Shown here: positions 10,934-21,690 of the stretch, piece after piece | Numbering within the stretch: position 1 is the first letter of the stretch | Layout: every line of letters begins with the position of its first letter | Origin: Penium margaritaceum | Lineage: Eukaryota; Streptophyta; Zygnematophyceae; Desmidiales; Peniaceae | Assembly: GCA_023375785.1 (NCBI GenBank) | Contig: SZWC01001544.1 | Span: 99,540-163,539 of the forward strand | Direction of reading: 5' to 3' | DNA: 64,000 nucleotides | The notes under the pieces: generated by a model | Told to the model about the DNA's origin: nothing | The model's input: only the letters and a program-made list of their open reading frames with translations | The model's database searches: none | Translations under genes and position numbers: made by a program

Positions 10934-10941
10934 CTCCCCCT
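10934..10941 (-). promoter_or_regulatory. Element B polypurine tract
   Basis: AGGGGGAG on the minus strand directly precedes the LTR start TGTAGTC. Similar AGGGGGAG tracts occur inside the LTR near 2128 and 8732. Confidence 0.75.
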
Positions 10942-13156
10942 CGACAGGGACATCAATGGAAGCCGAGGAGGTGGAGGATGTATGAAAACCGGCGCGAGCA
11001 CGACGTGCGGAGCACTGGCGCCGAAGCCGCGGGGTCACTTGACTCGACCGACTGCATGAAGACATGTCATCGCGAGGTCGCATCGTGGTCGCAACAGAGT
11101 AGAGGATCGAAGGGATGGTGGCAGCCTGGGACTGGTTGGCAGGTGGAGCTGAAGGTACACCATCGGATGCGAAAGGAGGAGAGGGTGGAGGAGATGTGAT
11201 CGAAGAGGCCGTTGACAAACTAGTGGCAGGAGCACGCTCGGTGACCAAGAGGTCGCAAAGCCGCTGCACCATCTGCCGCAGGCCGTGGATCTCAACGAAT
11301 ATGCTCACCAAAGGTCCAGCTAGGGGATCTACCAACGCCGACAGATCCGTATGCTGTGGAGGACACATGCTCGGACGAGGCTGAAGCCAAGGTGGATGCC
11401 AGCCGTGAGGGCGCGTCCAACAGCAACGCCAACCATGACGTCCATCGCCATAGTAATAGCAAGCAAACGTGCAAGGCGCCTGCTCAAATGATTGCGCACT
11501 CATCTCGTGCGCTTGACGATAGATAAGTACCAAGGGCACCTACTCCTGGTGGTAAGCACCAAGCCGCGGGAGAGGATGAGACCAGTAAACATTGTCACTC
11601 CTGGAGGTCATGGTGTCAAAGTTAGCAAACATGACCAGACATGACGTGCTACACTACCACAACAAGATCGGAGAATGGAGTCTGACCAGCTGCGGCTACT
11701 AATGCTGCTGCCACTAATGGAGCGAAGACTGTTCCAAGACCAAAAGAGGTGGCGGGTACAAGTGTGGCTGCTGCTCCAAGCTGTAGACGACCCAGCCCTC
11801 GGAGATGGACAAACTCAAATCCACAGTCGATCCTTCGGAGTGAACAGCGTGCACCAATCCAGGGGACCAAGGGAGACGCTGGTCCACGATGCGTCTCGAA
11901 ACGGAGATTTCCGCTGACAACACAATCAGATATCGGATGGGAATGCAAAACATGAAGTGCTGCAACAACTGTTGTACACTAAGAAGTCGTCGCCATTGGA
12001 CCGCCACAGCCACTGTTGCTACTGATACTACTATTGCTGTAGTGGTTGCTGCTATTGCATCTGACGGTGTGATATCAGGCCATTGTGTGGCCCTCGAGTC
12101 CCGTTGAGAAACCCCAATCCGAGGATCTTTCTCGATCTACCCAGATCCGGGTGGGACCTCTGTTTTTCTATACCCCTTTTTTTGTTTGCACTGCATACCC
12201 CACTCCGAGGGATTTTCCCTTGAATTTCACCTTTCGAGGCATGAGTGGAGTTCCCTTTTTTTGTCTTTCTCTTTTTTTCTTTCTTTTATTTTCTTTTTTA
12301 AGGGAAAGGTTTTGGTTTTTTTCCTCTCACCGTTCACCCTTTTCGGGGAATTGCTCGTCCTCCCTCTCAAGCCAGGTGCCACTGGTACCTTACCATTTCT
12401 TTCTCTCTGTCCTGCTCACCTCTAGCGAGGGTGCGATCGCACCCATGCGGCCGACCGGTACTACCAGCCTTGGCTGGCAGTGCCGGCCGTGTTGCTTCCG
12501 TGCAACAACACAGAAGCGGCAAGGCTGCTACAACAGCAGGTGCAGCTGCTGCATCGCGTGGCTGCTACTGCTGCTACGTGCCGTGGCTGCTGCTACTGTC
12601 CTTTTTTCCCCTTTTTTCTTTCTTTCATTCTGTACGCTATTGCATGCTACTGGTGCTATTGTTCCTACTGCTGCTACTGTTGTTGCTACTGCTACTGCTG
12701 CTGTTGCTTCTACTATTGTTGTGCATTGTAGCTACTGTTGTGTTGCTGCTTGCTGCTGCACGCTAGTGCATCTACTCGCTGTTGTGTCACTACTACTCGT
12801 GCACGCTACTATCGCCAACGCGTGCTGCTCTTCCACGTAGCTATTGCTCATGCATGCAGCTACTGCCAACCCATGCTACTGCTGCTACTACTCACGGTGC
12901 ACATATCCCTCTCGGAACTCCGCCAGACGCTGGCCGGTATAGTCCCCTGCGGAGACAGGGGACTACATGTGCTGCTTCTTCCACCAATGCAGGAGTGGCT
13001 GCTGCACCCAAGGGTACTTCATGGCTGCCTCTTCCTTGCTTAAAAAATGGCCGCTGGTATACGCTATTGCCTACGTGGCGCCATGTGGCGCATTCTCTTT
13101 GCGTTCCGGCCACTACTGCTCCTTCTGTTGCTTCTGTTGCTCACACGCCCCCGTGC
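10942..13156 (-). other. Element B interior, no pol recognised
   Basis: About 2.2 kb between primer site and polypurine tract. A minus-strand frame at 11539-10541 runs from here into the LTR; it is rich in Ser, Pro and Thr and resembles no family known to me. 12100-12420 is pyrimidine-rich with long T runs, and 12500-12900 is made of GCTACTG-type trinucleotide-like words. No zinc knuckle, protease, RT or integrase motif was seen. Confidence 0.6.
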
Positions 13157-13168
13157 GCTCTGATACCA
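13157..13168 (-). promoter_or_regulatory. Element B primer-binding site
   Basis: TGGTATCAGAGC on the minus strand directly after the 5' LTR; it matches the complement of the 3' end of plant initiator tRNA-Met exactly. Confidence 0.93.
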
Positions 13169-14611
13169 AATTGGAATTGTTTTAGGGCATGCAGGCCCAT
13201 GCAAAAATGAACATGAGCTCTGTGTGTGAGTGTGATGCAAGACGGCAATAATTTGGCTAAGTCTAGAACGTTGAATAGAAAAGAACAAGGAGAAAGTGAA
13301 AATGGGCCCCTAGTGGGCTTAAGTAGGAGCGCCGACAGGTAGCTGCACCGGGCCCCGTCACCCCCGTTGAACCCAAACGCGTCAGCGGGGAGAACACATT
13401 GCGTACACCATTACAACAATAACAGTGGTCTTCTCGAGGCACCGGAATAGCTCTTTGAGGGCCCGGGTCTCGACCACCGAGAAAATAGGAGCAGTGCCAG
13501 AAAATCTCGATGTGATCGGCAGGGTCACCAACAGGTGAAAACGAGGGGGTAGAACTCAGCTCCCGCTAACGAGGTGACTCCATCTGCATGTACAAATCTA
13601 CTCCAGTATCCTCAACTGCCGCCGTAGGGGACACAAGTGTGCAGGGGTCCGGCTCGACAATGCCTGTCAAGGCGACCAACAAGTGCAGCTAGCACTCATG
13701 CACTGTCTCGCCGAGAAGGCTGGTCATTGCCACCTGCTTGATAATGGAGTGAAGACCACCGTCTGACTCCATCATGTGTGTAGTTTCTCCGTCATGTGTA
13801 TGGGAACCAATAGACTCTGGGAACATAGGCGACTCTTCACGCTGAAGCCAGTCCTCAGGTAGCATAGATGACATGGTGGAGCCTATTGTGTCTGCTGCAA
13901 CACATGCCCAAGTGACATCTCTTAGAACTGCTGCTCTCAAGAATGCCTCAACATCCAAAAGACCAGTTGGCCGACTCTGCTCATGTAGTGCGACCGTTGC
14001 CAGGCTGGTGTGAGCCTCGTGCGCCAACGCCACTGGAAATCCGTGTGGGGCACCCCGATTTGCACGATACTCCTGTACCATTGCTGGACTGCTACCAGCC
14101 AAAGTCGTGAATGGCATCGCCCACGCACATGGCACATGCACTCCTCCTAATGCAACTTGTTGCTGTAGAATATCCAGCTCCCATCCCAGCGTAGAGGTCA
14201 ACCTCGATGATATACACGTCTCAAGCCCTGCAACCTCTGCCGGACTGGTATGAGCCTATTGTACACACAGTCCCAAAAGTTTGGTAGACGCATCCCGATC
14301 CGTACGGGATTGCTGTGGCGCCATTGGGCCTCCACCGTGTGGAACCGCGAGTGGCACCGCCCAGGGACACCGTGTCTACTGTCCTCCTGATGTAACCTGC
14401 TGCTACAGAAGATCTGGATCCACCGGAACGTGGAAGTTGAGCTCGATGACACGTAAGTCTCCACCAGGAACGCCATGTCCGGATCGGACTACACGTCGTG
14501 TGCAATCACTATATCATCCGAATTTTTCTGAGCTGAAGCTCGGGTACCACGGCAGGACGCGAGTATGGATCTTGTCGCTACGCTCACAACAGGCAATGTG
14601 CAATGACCACA
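13169..14611 (-). repeat. Element B 5' LTR
   Basis: About 1.44 kb from AATTGGAATTG to GACCACA, matching the two ends of the left LTR and much shorter than it. ACATG follows, the partner of GCATG before the left LTR. It retains one GGTCTC module (13437-13480) and part of the unknown reading frame. Confidence 0.8.
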
Positions 14612-14616
14612 ACATG

Positions 14617-15339
14617 CGCTCGATCTCAAACATTCCTAGCCATGGAGGTTTTAGCCTCAAATTGTCGGGTCTGCGGAGCTTGATGTTTGCCGAGCTAAGG
14701 AGGACTTTGTCGAGAGCGGTGAAGATATGGTCGCTACGATGTCGGTCAGCTGCACGCTTCATTGCTTCTTGTGTATTCGCGAGAATCTACCGAGTTTCCT
14801 CCAAGACGGCAGTGAAGTCTCGATGTTTAACGTCGACCGTGGGGGTGTTATTGCTTCTTTGTAGCACACTTGGAGCGCCGGGAAATTCGCCATACACCTT
14901 TTCAAATGGGGTTTTACCTGTTGCGGTGGAAATTGCCAATTTCTATGCGATTTTGGCAGTGGGGAAATTTTGTGCCCAATCTGTCCCATGAGGTTTGCAT
15001 CATGTTTGGAGCAGTTGTTTGAGCGTCTGATTTGTGCGCTCGGTTTGGCCGTCGGTACGAGGATGAAACACCAATGAAAGTTGAATTCTGCTGCCGTAGC
15101 GAGTCATGAGTTCGCACCAAAAATGACTAGAAAATCAACCATCTCTGTTTCTGGTGATGGTTCTTGGTACACTGTGCAACCACTCGATGTTGTTTAGAAT
15201 CAACCCTGCTGTTCCCTCAGCGGTGACGGTGGTAGTTGCCGGGATGAAGTGGGACATTTTAGAAAACCTGTCAACAACCACGAGGATGGCATCATATCCC
15301 TCATATGTGACTGGTACTCTGGTGATGAAGTCCATGGAG
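14617..15339 (-). pseudogene. Element C integrase core
   Basis: Gypsy integrase on the minus strand: SMDFITRVPVTYEGYDAIL with VVVDRFSKMSHFIPA at the 5' side, and LRRPDNLRLKPPWLGMFEIE at the 3' side, where element B enters. The sister element D shows the same block uninterrupted at about 21770-22590. Fossil. Confidence 0.88.
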
Positions 15340-15351
15340 TAAGAAGATGCG

Positions 15352-15980
15352 TGGAAGCTTCCTAGTGACACAACCGTTGACTAGGCGTCAGTGCCTGGTC
15401 AGACGGTGACGACAGTGACAAGTCGTACGCACAACGGCAAGGGTCTGACTAGGAGACACAAGGCAAAGATCAGAATGCTTCAATAGCATTTACAAAGAGA
15501 GATGAAAAATGACAGGTCCATGGCATAAGTAGCAGCCGTGGCGCACGGCAGGTGTCGCACACGGTAGCACAAAGTCTGTCCTCAAAACCGGCCCCAAACC
15601 ACTGTTTTGGCCGTAACTCAGCAAAGACATGTCAGAACGCTATGGCGTCTACACCTAGACGTACAGATTTGCAAGCCAAATGCTACGACTGGTCACATGC
15701 ATGCATCCGGCATCAAACGTTGGGCACACAATGCAAAAACATGCAAATCGGGCCCACGGCCAGCCTACCGATAAACTCCTACGTGCTGTAGAAAAGCTGC
15801 AGGAGCTTCCAGGCATCGTACAGAGCTCTGGGATGGTCGTCGGTCAGCCCCAAGCTGGTATTCCACCACCAGAAAATGCACCAGTACCACCTGGGTCTGT
15901 ATCAGGGATCTGCACGGGCATGGACACCGCCGAGTGGTCACAATAGACTGTACAGGTTGACTGGAACATCACAAATCACA
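15352..15980 (-). repeat. Solo LTR of a Copia family related to A
   Basis: An insert of about 630 bp interrupts the integrase region of C. It resembles the LTR of A in order: TGGAAGCTTCCTAG at the start, GTTTTGGCCGTAACTC with nearby GTCAGAAC in the middle, and CAGGGATCTGCACGGGCATG near the end. CATGGAG occurs on both sides (15333-15339 and 15982-15988). That may be part of a target repeat, but the exact ends are uncertain by about 12 bp. No internal coding region is present. Confidence 0.72.
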
Positions 15981-15981
15981 G

Positions 15982-16500
15982 CATGGAGATGTGTGTCCAT
16001 GGTTCCATTGGAACAGGGAGTGGCTGCAGAAGTCCAGATTGCCTCATGCAACGAGATTTCTTTTGTTGACATCTGTTGTAGGTTTTGCAGAAGTTGGCCA
16101 CGTCGGATTTCATTTTGTCCCACCAATAGTTTTTCACCAGCTTCTTCGGCGTCTGATCCTCTCCGAAGAGTCCACCTGGACCGGTGTCATGGTATTCTTG
16201 GAGCAACATACGGCGAAGTTCGTCATTCGGGGGAACAACCACTAGGCGAGTGAAGCGTCATCGCATGTAGGATGCGTCGAACCATATTTTGGTTTCATCA
16301 TATCCGCCGTGCCGGTCGTAGCCTTGTGCGAATAATCGCTCAAGGTGTGGGTCTCGCTGTAGTTGTAGGGTTGCCACATCGGGCATTAAATCTGGTCGGT
16401 GGTTGAGTGTGTCCGTCGGATCGGTTTTTCCTGGCCGGTACTTGATTTCGTAGTTGAACCCAGATTCAAGGAACTCCATCCATCAGGTTTGACGTCGGCT
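15982..16500 (-). pseudogene. Element C integrase zinc finger and RNase H-integrase link
   Basis: The minus-strand frame at 16242-15976 shows the H2C2 integrase zinc finger (LLQEYHDTGPGGLFGEDQT, NYWWDKMKSDVANFCKTYNR and CQQKKSR) ending QPLPVPMEPWTHIS. Upstream (16479-16258) the link IKYRPGKTDPTDTLNHRPDL follows RNase H. Fossil. Confidence 0.88.
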
Positions 16501-17940
16501 AAGGTTTGGCTGCGTCTTCAAACATTTCAACGCGTGGTGGTCAGTTCACACAATGCGTCGGCGACACTCCATGTAGCATTGCCACATCTTAAATGTGTGT
16601 ACGATTCCCAGTATCTCTTTCTTGTGGACCGCATAGTTGAGGTCCGGTCCTTGTAGTTTTTGAGACATGTAGGCAATTGGTTGTTTGCCGTTGCTGTGGT
16701 CTACAAAAGAATCATGCCAATGGCTCGGTCTGATGCATCCGTAGCCATGACGTAGTCGGCTGTCAAACCGGCTAATCATAGGACTGGCACCTAGGTCAGA
16801 GCTTTCCGCAAAACGGTGAACGCTTCTGGTTTGATATCTCCCCATCTCCACTCATTTTCTTTTTGAGTGATGTCGGAAAGAGGCACCGACACTCGGGCGC
16901 AGTCTCGTACGAATCACCGGTAGAAATTACAGAATCCGAGAAAAAACCTGGATTTCTCAAACATTGGTCGACGTTGGCCAATCAACGAATGCTACCACTT
17001 TTTATTGGATCCATGGTGATTCGTCTCATGTTGATGACATGACCCAAAAACTAGATCGAACGATGACCACAGTTGCATTTCAAGATTTCTCTAAAAAACT
17101 TCTCTTTGTGAAACTTCGAGGACTCTTCAAAGATGTCCATCGTGCTCCTCGGGGGTGCGGTTGTACACAAGGATGTCGTCCACATACACCACGACAAAAT
17201 CGTCAAGGTACGGTCAGAAAATGTTGTTCATTGCCGCCATAAACGTTGTTGGGGCATTTGTGTGTCCAAACGGCATGACCGTGAACTCAAAGTGCTCGTA
17301 GCGGGTTCGCAACGCCGTCTTTCCAATGTCGGCGGCTGCAACACATATCTTGTGGTATTCGTTGCGAAAGTCCATTTCACTGGAAATTCGGACTCCTCGG
17401 AGTTGGTGGAAAAGCTCATCGGCTTGAGAGAGAGGATAGCGGTTTTTTATGGTAGCGTCGTTCAAAGCCCGGTAATCCACGCATATCCGCATCTTGCCAC
17501 TTTTCTTTTTAACGAATAGTACTAGTGGGGCGTATAGTGACGTGGATGGTACATGAACCCCTGACCGAGCATCTCACCAAGCTGCTTTTTCAGCTCTGTC
17601 AGTTTGTGATCACTCATCCGATAGGTCCCTCAGATGGAAGGTCTACAGCCCGGCTTTAGTTTTGATGTGATGGTCGATGTCTCGTTGAGGAGGCAAAGTT
17701 CTTGGGAGTTCGTCGAGGAAGACGTTCGCAAACTCTTGGATGAGGGGTGCGAACTCTTCAGGCACCATTGCAAACTTTGTTGAGGCCGATGAGGCTGATG
17801 AGGCCGATGATGAGTCAGCTGCTGCCACTTCCGCTTCTCCCATAGGCTCGAGATGTATGAGCGATGCACGAGCTCCTTGTTGTAGACAGTGCCTGGCCAC
17901 ATTGAGTGATATTGGCTGCACCGGTTATCACTTTTGAGCT
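16501..17940 (-). pseudogene. Element C reverse transcriptase and RNase H
   Basis: Gypsy RT begins near 17790 with FANVFLDELPRTLPPQRDID, then CVDYRALND and FEFTVMPFGHTNAPTTF, followed by the active-site and EEHDGHL-type region near 17120-17210. RNase H follows at 16851-16546 with PIAYMSQKLQGPDLNYAVHK and KKEILGIVHTFKMW. Reverse transcription of the element RNA is the family role. Fossil, broken. Confidence 0.9.
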
Positions 17941-18420
17941 TTCGCGCCTTCTTTTGTTGCTTCCACCTCTGCTGCTTCGGCTGTCGGTTTTTGTCTTGCA
18001 CGTGGAAGTTGTCATTTGGCACTATCAATCTCCACAAAGATATAGCTGCTGTTCCAAACGAACTGCGGATTGTGCCGGTACATGGAATCTCGTCCAAGGA
18101 TGATTTTGTGATTGCACATAGGAGAAGACCTCCAGACCATTACATCTTGTAGATGCCCCACTTGTTGTCGTAGTGGTTCTTGAAGTCTCCGCATCTGTAG
18201 TCTCCCATTGACGGTTTTTCTTTTAAACACCCCGGGGTTGGTGTGCAAACCCAGCTTGCAAACCACATTGTTACTTACAAAGCTATGTGACGCTCCTCCA
18301 TCCAAAAGTGCTCGTACTGTTCTACGGCTTCTGTATCCTCGAGGCTGAACTTTTAGCAGTATCGTCAATTGGTCATTCTCGTACTCCTCGTTGAACTTTG
18401 CGATCTCAGAAACCCTATGC
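17941..18420 (-). pseudogene. Element C protease
   Basis: Minus-strand frame 18368-18012 with VRALLDGGASHSFVSNNVVC, the retropepsin-like signature of plant Gypsy elements, followed by KLGLHTNPGVF. A Lys/Gln-rich linker (17940-18010) connects it to RT. Fossil. Confidence 0.85.
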
Positions 18421-18459
18421 AGTGATGTAGACCATTCAGATGGGCGATCATTTGGCGCA

Positions 18460-19500
18460 GATCGCTCCTCATGGACAAGAGTTGCGCCTTTTACTCTTGC
18501 CCTTTGCCGTTTCCCGATTCGGTTTTCTATGACTTCCCCTCTTTTCTGGACTGAAGCTTGCTCCGACAGTTGCGAGCAATGTGCCCGATTTTTCCGCAGT
18601 TGTAACAGGTTTGCGTGTCTCTCTTGTCGACGGCGTCCACTTCCATCGGAGTCGAGGAGTCTGCCGACTGGTTTTTTCCATTTCCACGATAACTGTGGTT
18701 AGGAGGTTGCCAAGAGTAGGATTCCTAGATCCGAGCATTGTAATCAACACTGTCGACCCGTTCTGTTACTGCAATCCTCTGTGGCAAGTCATTCTGGATG
18801 CCGAGAATAGCGATTGCTCACCGGATATCTCGCTTGAGGCCGTTGTTGTAGTGAAAACAGAGTTTGTACGTGGGCGATGTTTGCTCCGATGATAATCTCG
18901 CGGAATCTCTGCGTATACTCCGCCATGCTGGACTGTTGACGTAGATGCTGGACCATGTACTGTGTGTCAGATTCTTTGTTCAGTCTTCCAAAGCGTATGA
19001 GCATCGCGCGCAATAATTCAATTCAGTCAGTTGGTGGCATCAGAGCGTGTTGCCACTGTGGGTTGATCTTCTTCAAGGGTGGAACACCTGCAGACGGAGA
19101 TGTGAGACGGGCGCGGTGAGCCATTGATGATGCTTCGCCGATCTCCTGCTGCCGTTGGATGGTCCTTAGATCAGACCGCCAACTCAATGCCGTGCCATGC
19201 AAAAGCGCGGCCGCAAGGTCAGTTTTCTTTTGATCGTCATTGACCCGAGCAGCGGTGAAGTACACCTCCAAACTCGTCAACCACATCCGAACCTTTAATC
19301 CTTTTGAGTTTACGAACGGTTTTGGTGGAGCTGGATGAATTTTGGGTTTACTCGAGAGTTGGGAATTTCTCTCGACAAGCACTGCTTCATGTGTGCTTGC
19401 ATTGCGAAGAGCCTCCATTGTGAAGTTGAGTTGTTGGATCAGGTGGTTGTTGATTCCCTCAAGTGAGGAAATCATGTTCGTCAATTCCTCGTTGATCCGT
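18460..19500 (-). pseudogene. Element C gag with zinc knuckle
   Basis: Frame 19484-19023 gives a coiled N-terminal part (IQQLNFTMEALRNA) and the capsid signature VRMWLTSLEVYFTAARV with AAALLHGTALSW. A CCHC zinc knuckle (CYNCGKIGHIARNC) lies near 18565-18620. The order matches chromovirus gag. Fossil, broken. Confidence 0.88.
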
Positions 19501-19880
19501 GCATGTCATGCAGTGCCACCTGTCGTCCTCGCTGTCATCGTCAAGGCTGTTGGTACAGGCGGCTGGTTTGATGCCGTTGGGTCTATGACCGCATTGGTCG
19601 TCGAGGCTGTAGGGCTTTTTCTAGCTGTTGCAAAGCCTACCACACCAACATTTGCTATCGTTTCAGGGTTCGCATGTATCGGCACGTTCTGCTCCTCCAT
19701 CGCTAAAATCGTCGCCGAAGACCCGCTGCTGGTCGTCGGTTGCACTCGCTTGCCTCACATTATCGTCGCGAGGTCTGCAAAGTCTTGACGTGCAAGATGC
19801 ACTGACGGCTTGTGCGGAGTAGTTCTCTGAATGAGTAAAGTAGTCAGATGCCTCTCCAGCATCGTTGCGCTCTGATACCA
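19501..19880 (-). promoter_or_regulatory. Element C leader and primer-binding site
   Basis: TGGTATCAGAGC at 19869-19880 on the minus strand directly follows the 5' LTR and matches initiator tRNA-Met. The leader downstream (19501-19868) has no recognised feature. Confidence 0.88.
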
Positions 19881-20434
19881 TGCCTTACACCGAATGGAGC
19901 GTAGATGGTGAACAGGTAGAATTTGCGAGGTAAAACATGATTGAGAACATGGGACACTTGGGCAATTTATAACTTGCGGTAAGTGTAGTTCGATGGCAAG
20001 TGTCAAAATGATCAAATATATGTAGACAAGCGCTGAGTTACGGATGAAGCATAGTCGGGGTCGTTGGTTCGAATGTCGAGCGCCGCGTGCGGAGTCTCGT
20101 CTTGAGTGGTCGAATTCGAGAAGGTCCACCGAGAAGTTGGGGGTCTTTGTGAATTGATGACAAAGATGTGCGATGCATCTTTACAAATCCAGATTTGTCA
20201 TGATGCGTTGAGAAGACGTCCGAAAGGTCGTGACACTTCTGTTCGTAGGTTCATGAAAGTGGATGAAGCCGTCAGAAGGTTCGAGAATATCCACTAGGAG
20301 CGATGAAGTTGGCCAGTTTTCGCTTGGCCTTCTGAGTGAATATCGCGGTCCTCGCGACGTGATGGGCTGTTTGCGTAGTAACAGAAATGCTCATGCAATA
20401 AGATTAGGGACTCCTGTATGCCTGGTATGGAACA
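19881..20434 (-). repeat. Element C 5' LTR
   Basis: 554 bp from TGCCTTACACCG to GGTATGGAACA. It is similar in layout to the LTRs of D, G1 and H (early CGAATGGAGCGTAG-type block, late AGGGACTC...GTAACA-type end), so the four form one Gypsy family or clade. Confidence 0.85.
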
Positions 20435-20447
20435 GCAACAATAGTCC

Positions 20448-21001
20448 TGGTTCTACGCCAAGTGGAACGTAAGTAGTTCATAGGGATGAGGTGTGGGACA
20501 AAGGACGACTTGGGGTTTCTGCAGAATAGGATGATTTCTGTTGGGCTGTAAGTACACTTTGATGATACATGTCAAGTGAGTCGAGCACCTATATACAATG
20601 TTGAGAATGAGAATGAGGCATATTCTGGGTACTCAGCGCTCAAACCGAGCAGCGTGTGCGAGGTCACGTCGTGAGTGGCTTCTTGAAGAAGCTCTGCCTA
20701 CAAATTAGGGGGCGTCAAGAATATCGAGGCACTTCTTCATGAATGTCTTGCGCCGTCAAGGGGTTGACCAAACACTAGAAAAAACCGAAACGGTTTGCGA
20801 CACTTTTGTCAAGATTTATAGCAAGTGATTGAAGTTTTGAGAAGATTCTGTAGCGAAATGCTAGAGGTCGGGGCAACTGGAAAAAATTCCCTCGGCCCGA
20901 CATCATAAAAATCTTGAAGTCGCACGTGATGGGCCATGAATTTAATGACAAAAATGCCCACTCCCGGAGATTAGGGACTCGTGTACGACATGGATGTAAC
21001 A
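20448..21001 (-). repeat. Element D 3' LTR
   Basis: From TGGTTCTACGCC to GATGTAACA; aligns along its length with 39887-40439. It starts only 13 bp from the end of the element C LTR, so the two chromoviruses lie almost back to back. Confidence 0.87.
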
Positions 21002-21065
21002 ATTCCTCCCCATTTGGCCGGGAAATCCACCATCATCAGTAGCCGTAGGCTACTGATGATGATGG
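21002..21065 (-). promoter_or_regulatory. Element D polypurine tract and near-perfect hairpin
   Basis: In element direction AAATGGGGAGGAAT precedes the LTR start TGTTACATCC. Next to it lie 18-base arms at 21027-21044 and 21048-21065 (centre ATCAGTAGCC GTA GGCTACTGAT) with one mismatch and a 3-nt loop. G1 has a hairpin of unrelated sequence at the same place. Confidence 0.85.
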
Positions 21066-21690
21066 TAGTCGTTGATTAGATGATCGACGGCTCGTAGGCT
21101 ACCATAGGGTTTCAAACTCAGAGGTTGTCGTAGACATCATAACTGTGCCACATGACCATAATTTGGTCGTTGTCCCATGGTATCGTCGTCCAAGGATGCC
21201 ATAGTATCATCCAAATTTGTCGTAGATAATTATTTCTTATTCACCCTTTTCTTTGTGTTTCTTCATAAACGATTCAGAGAATGCGAGACTCACCACTCAA
21301 ATTCCTGGATCTGGCGGTGTTGTTCGCCTATTCGTGTTGCTAATCCACGCACTTGGCAGGTCATGTTTGCTCTTGGTCCTGAGGTACAAGCAAGAGCGAA
21401 TGCGAGGTGCGGAGATGGCCGGATATGGGCTTTTATCCAACGGCGTGGCATGAACAAAGCTTGAGCAACCGAACTTTGAGGTTTGAGTACTTCGCAGGTG
21501 TTTTTTCTCATACAATGACGTCTAGGGAATTGAACCTTGGGCAGGTTTAGGAGCTCCATGATTATGGGCAAGTGCTAATAGACAATCGCACAAAAAAACT
21601 AAATCCGACCCGAATTTAGGAGAATACAATAATCACCAAAAGGCGTCCCAAAGAGGAACAAATTTGAATGTTATCTTCAATCACTTACTC
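21066..21690 (-). other. Element D chromodomain remnant and unexplained stretch
   Basis: Near 21145-21175 the plus strand reads ACTGTGCCACATGACC, resembling the chromodomain-coding stretch of C, G1 and H, but the domain is much decayed. From about 21250 to 21660 the sequence matches no chromovirus part seen here. A minus-strand B-box-like GGTTCAATTCCC at 21533-21544 suggests, weakly, a SINE insertion. No protein was recognised in its open frames. Confidence 0.4.

Larger units (their letters stand above)
1453..14611 (-). mobile_element. Element B: non-autonomous long-LTR element, split by A
   Basis: Two homologous segments bound it: 1453-10933 (3' LTR, contains element A) and 13169-14611 (5' LTR). 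A primer site complementary to initiator tRNA-Met lies immediately inside the right LTR (13157-13168), and a polypurine tract inside the left one (10934-10941 on the minus strand). Flanks GCATG (1448-1452) and ACATG (14612-14616) are a target duplication with one mismatch, within the integrase of C. Without A the left LTR is about 3.5 kb and the right about 1.4 kb. No protease, RT or integrase was recognised in the 2.2-kb interior, so it is called a large non-autonomous (LARD-like) element. The LTRs differ at roughly one base in ten by eye. Confidence 0.8.
1038..20434 (-). mobile_element. Element C: Gypsy chromovirus, split by B and a solo LTR
   Basis: Minus-strand Ty3/Gypsy element with a chromodomain. 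Order in its own direction: 5' LTR 19881-20434, primer site 19869-19880, gag with zinc knuckle, protease, RT, RNase H, integrase, chromodomain, polypurine tract, and a remnant 3' LTR ending at 1087. Element B (1453-14611) interrupts the integrase C-terminal region and a solo Copia LTR interrupts the integrase region near 15340-15981. Broken, with many breaks; older than B, A and the solo LTR, which lie in it. The left LTR is only a stub, so element dating from LTR pairs is not possible. Confidence 0.88.

Noticed and set aside
12085-12840. Plus-strand open frame of 251 codons, Leu/Cys/Ala-rich
   Set aside because: Low-complexity sequence in the B interior, opposite to the element strand, with no family resemblance.
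21250-21660. SINE insertion in element D
   Set aside because: Only a B-box match is seen; no clear box A, tail or target repeat, so it is left as unexplained sequence.
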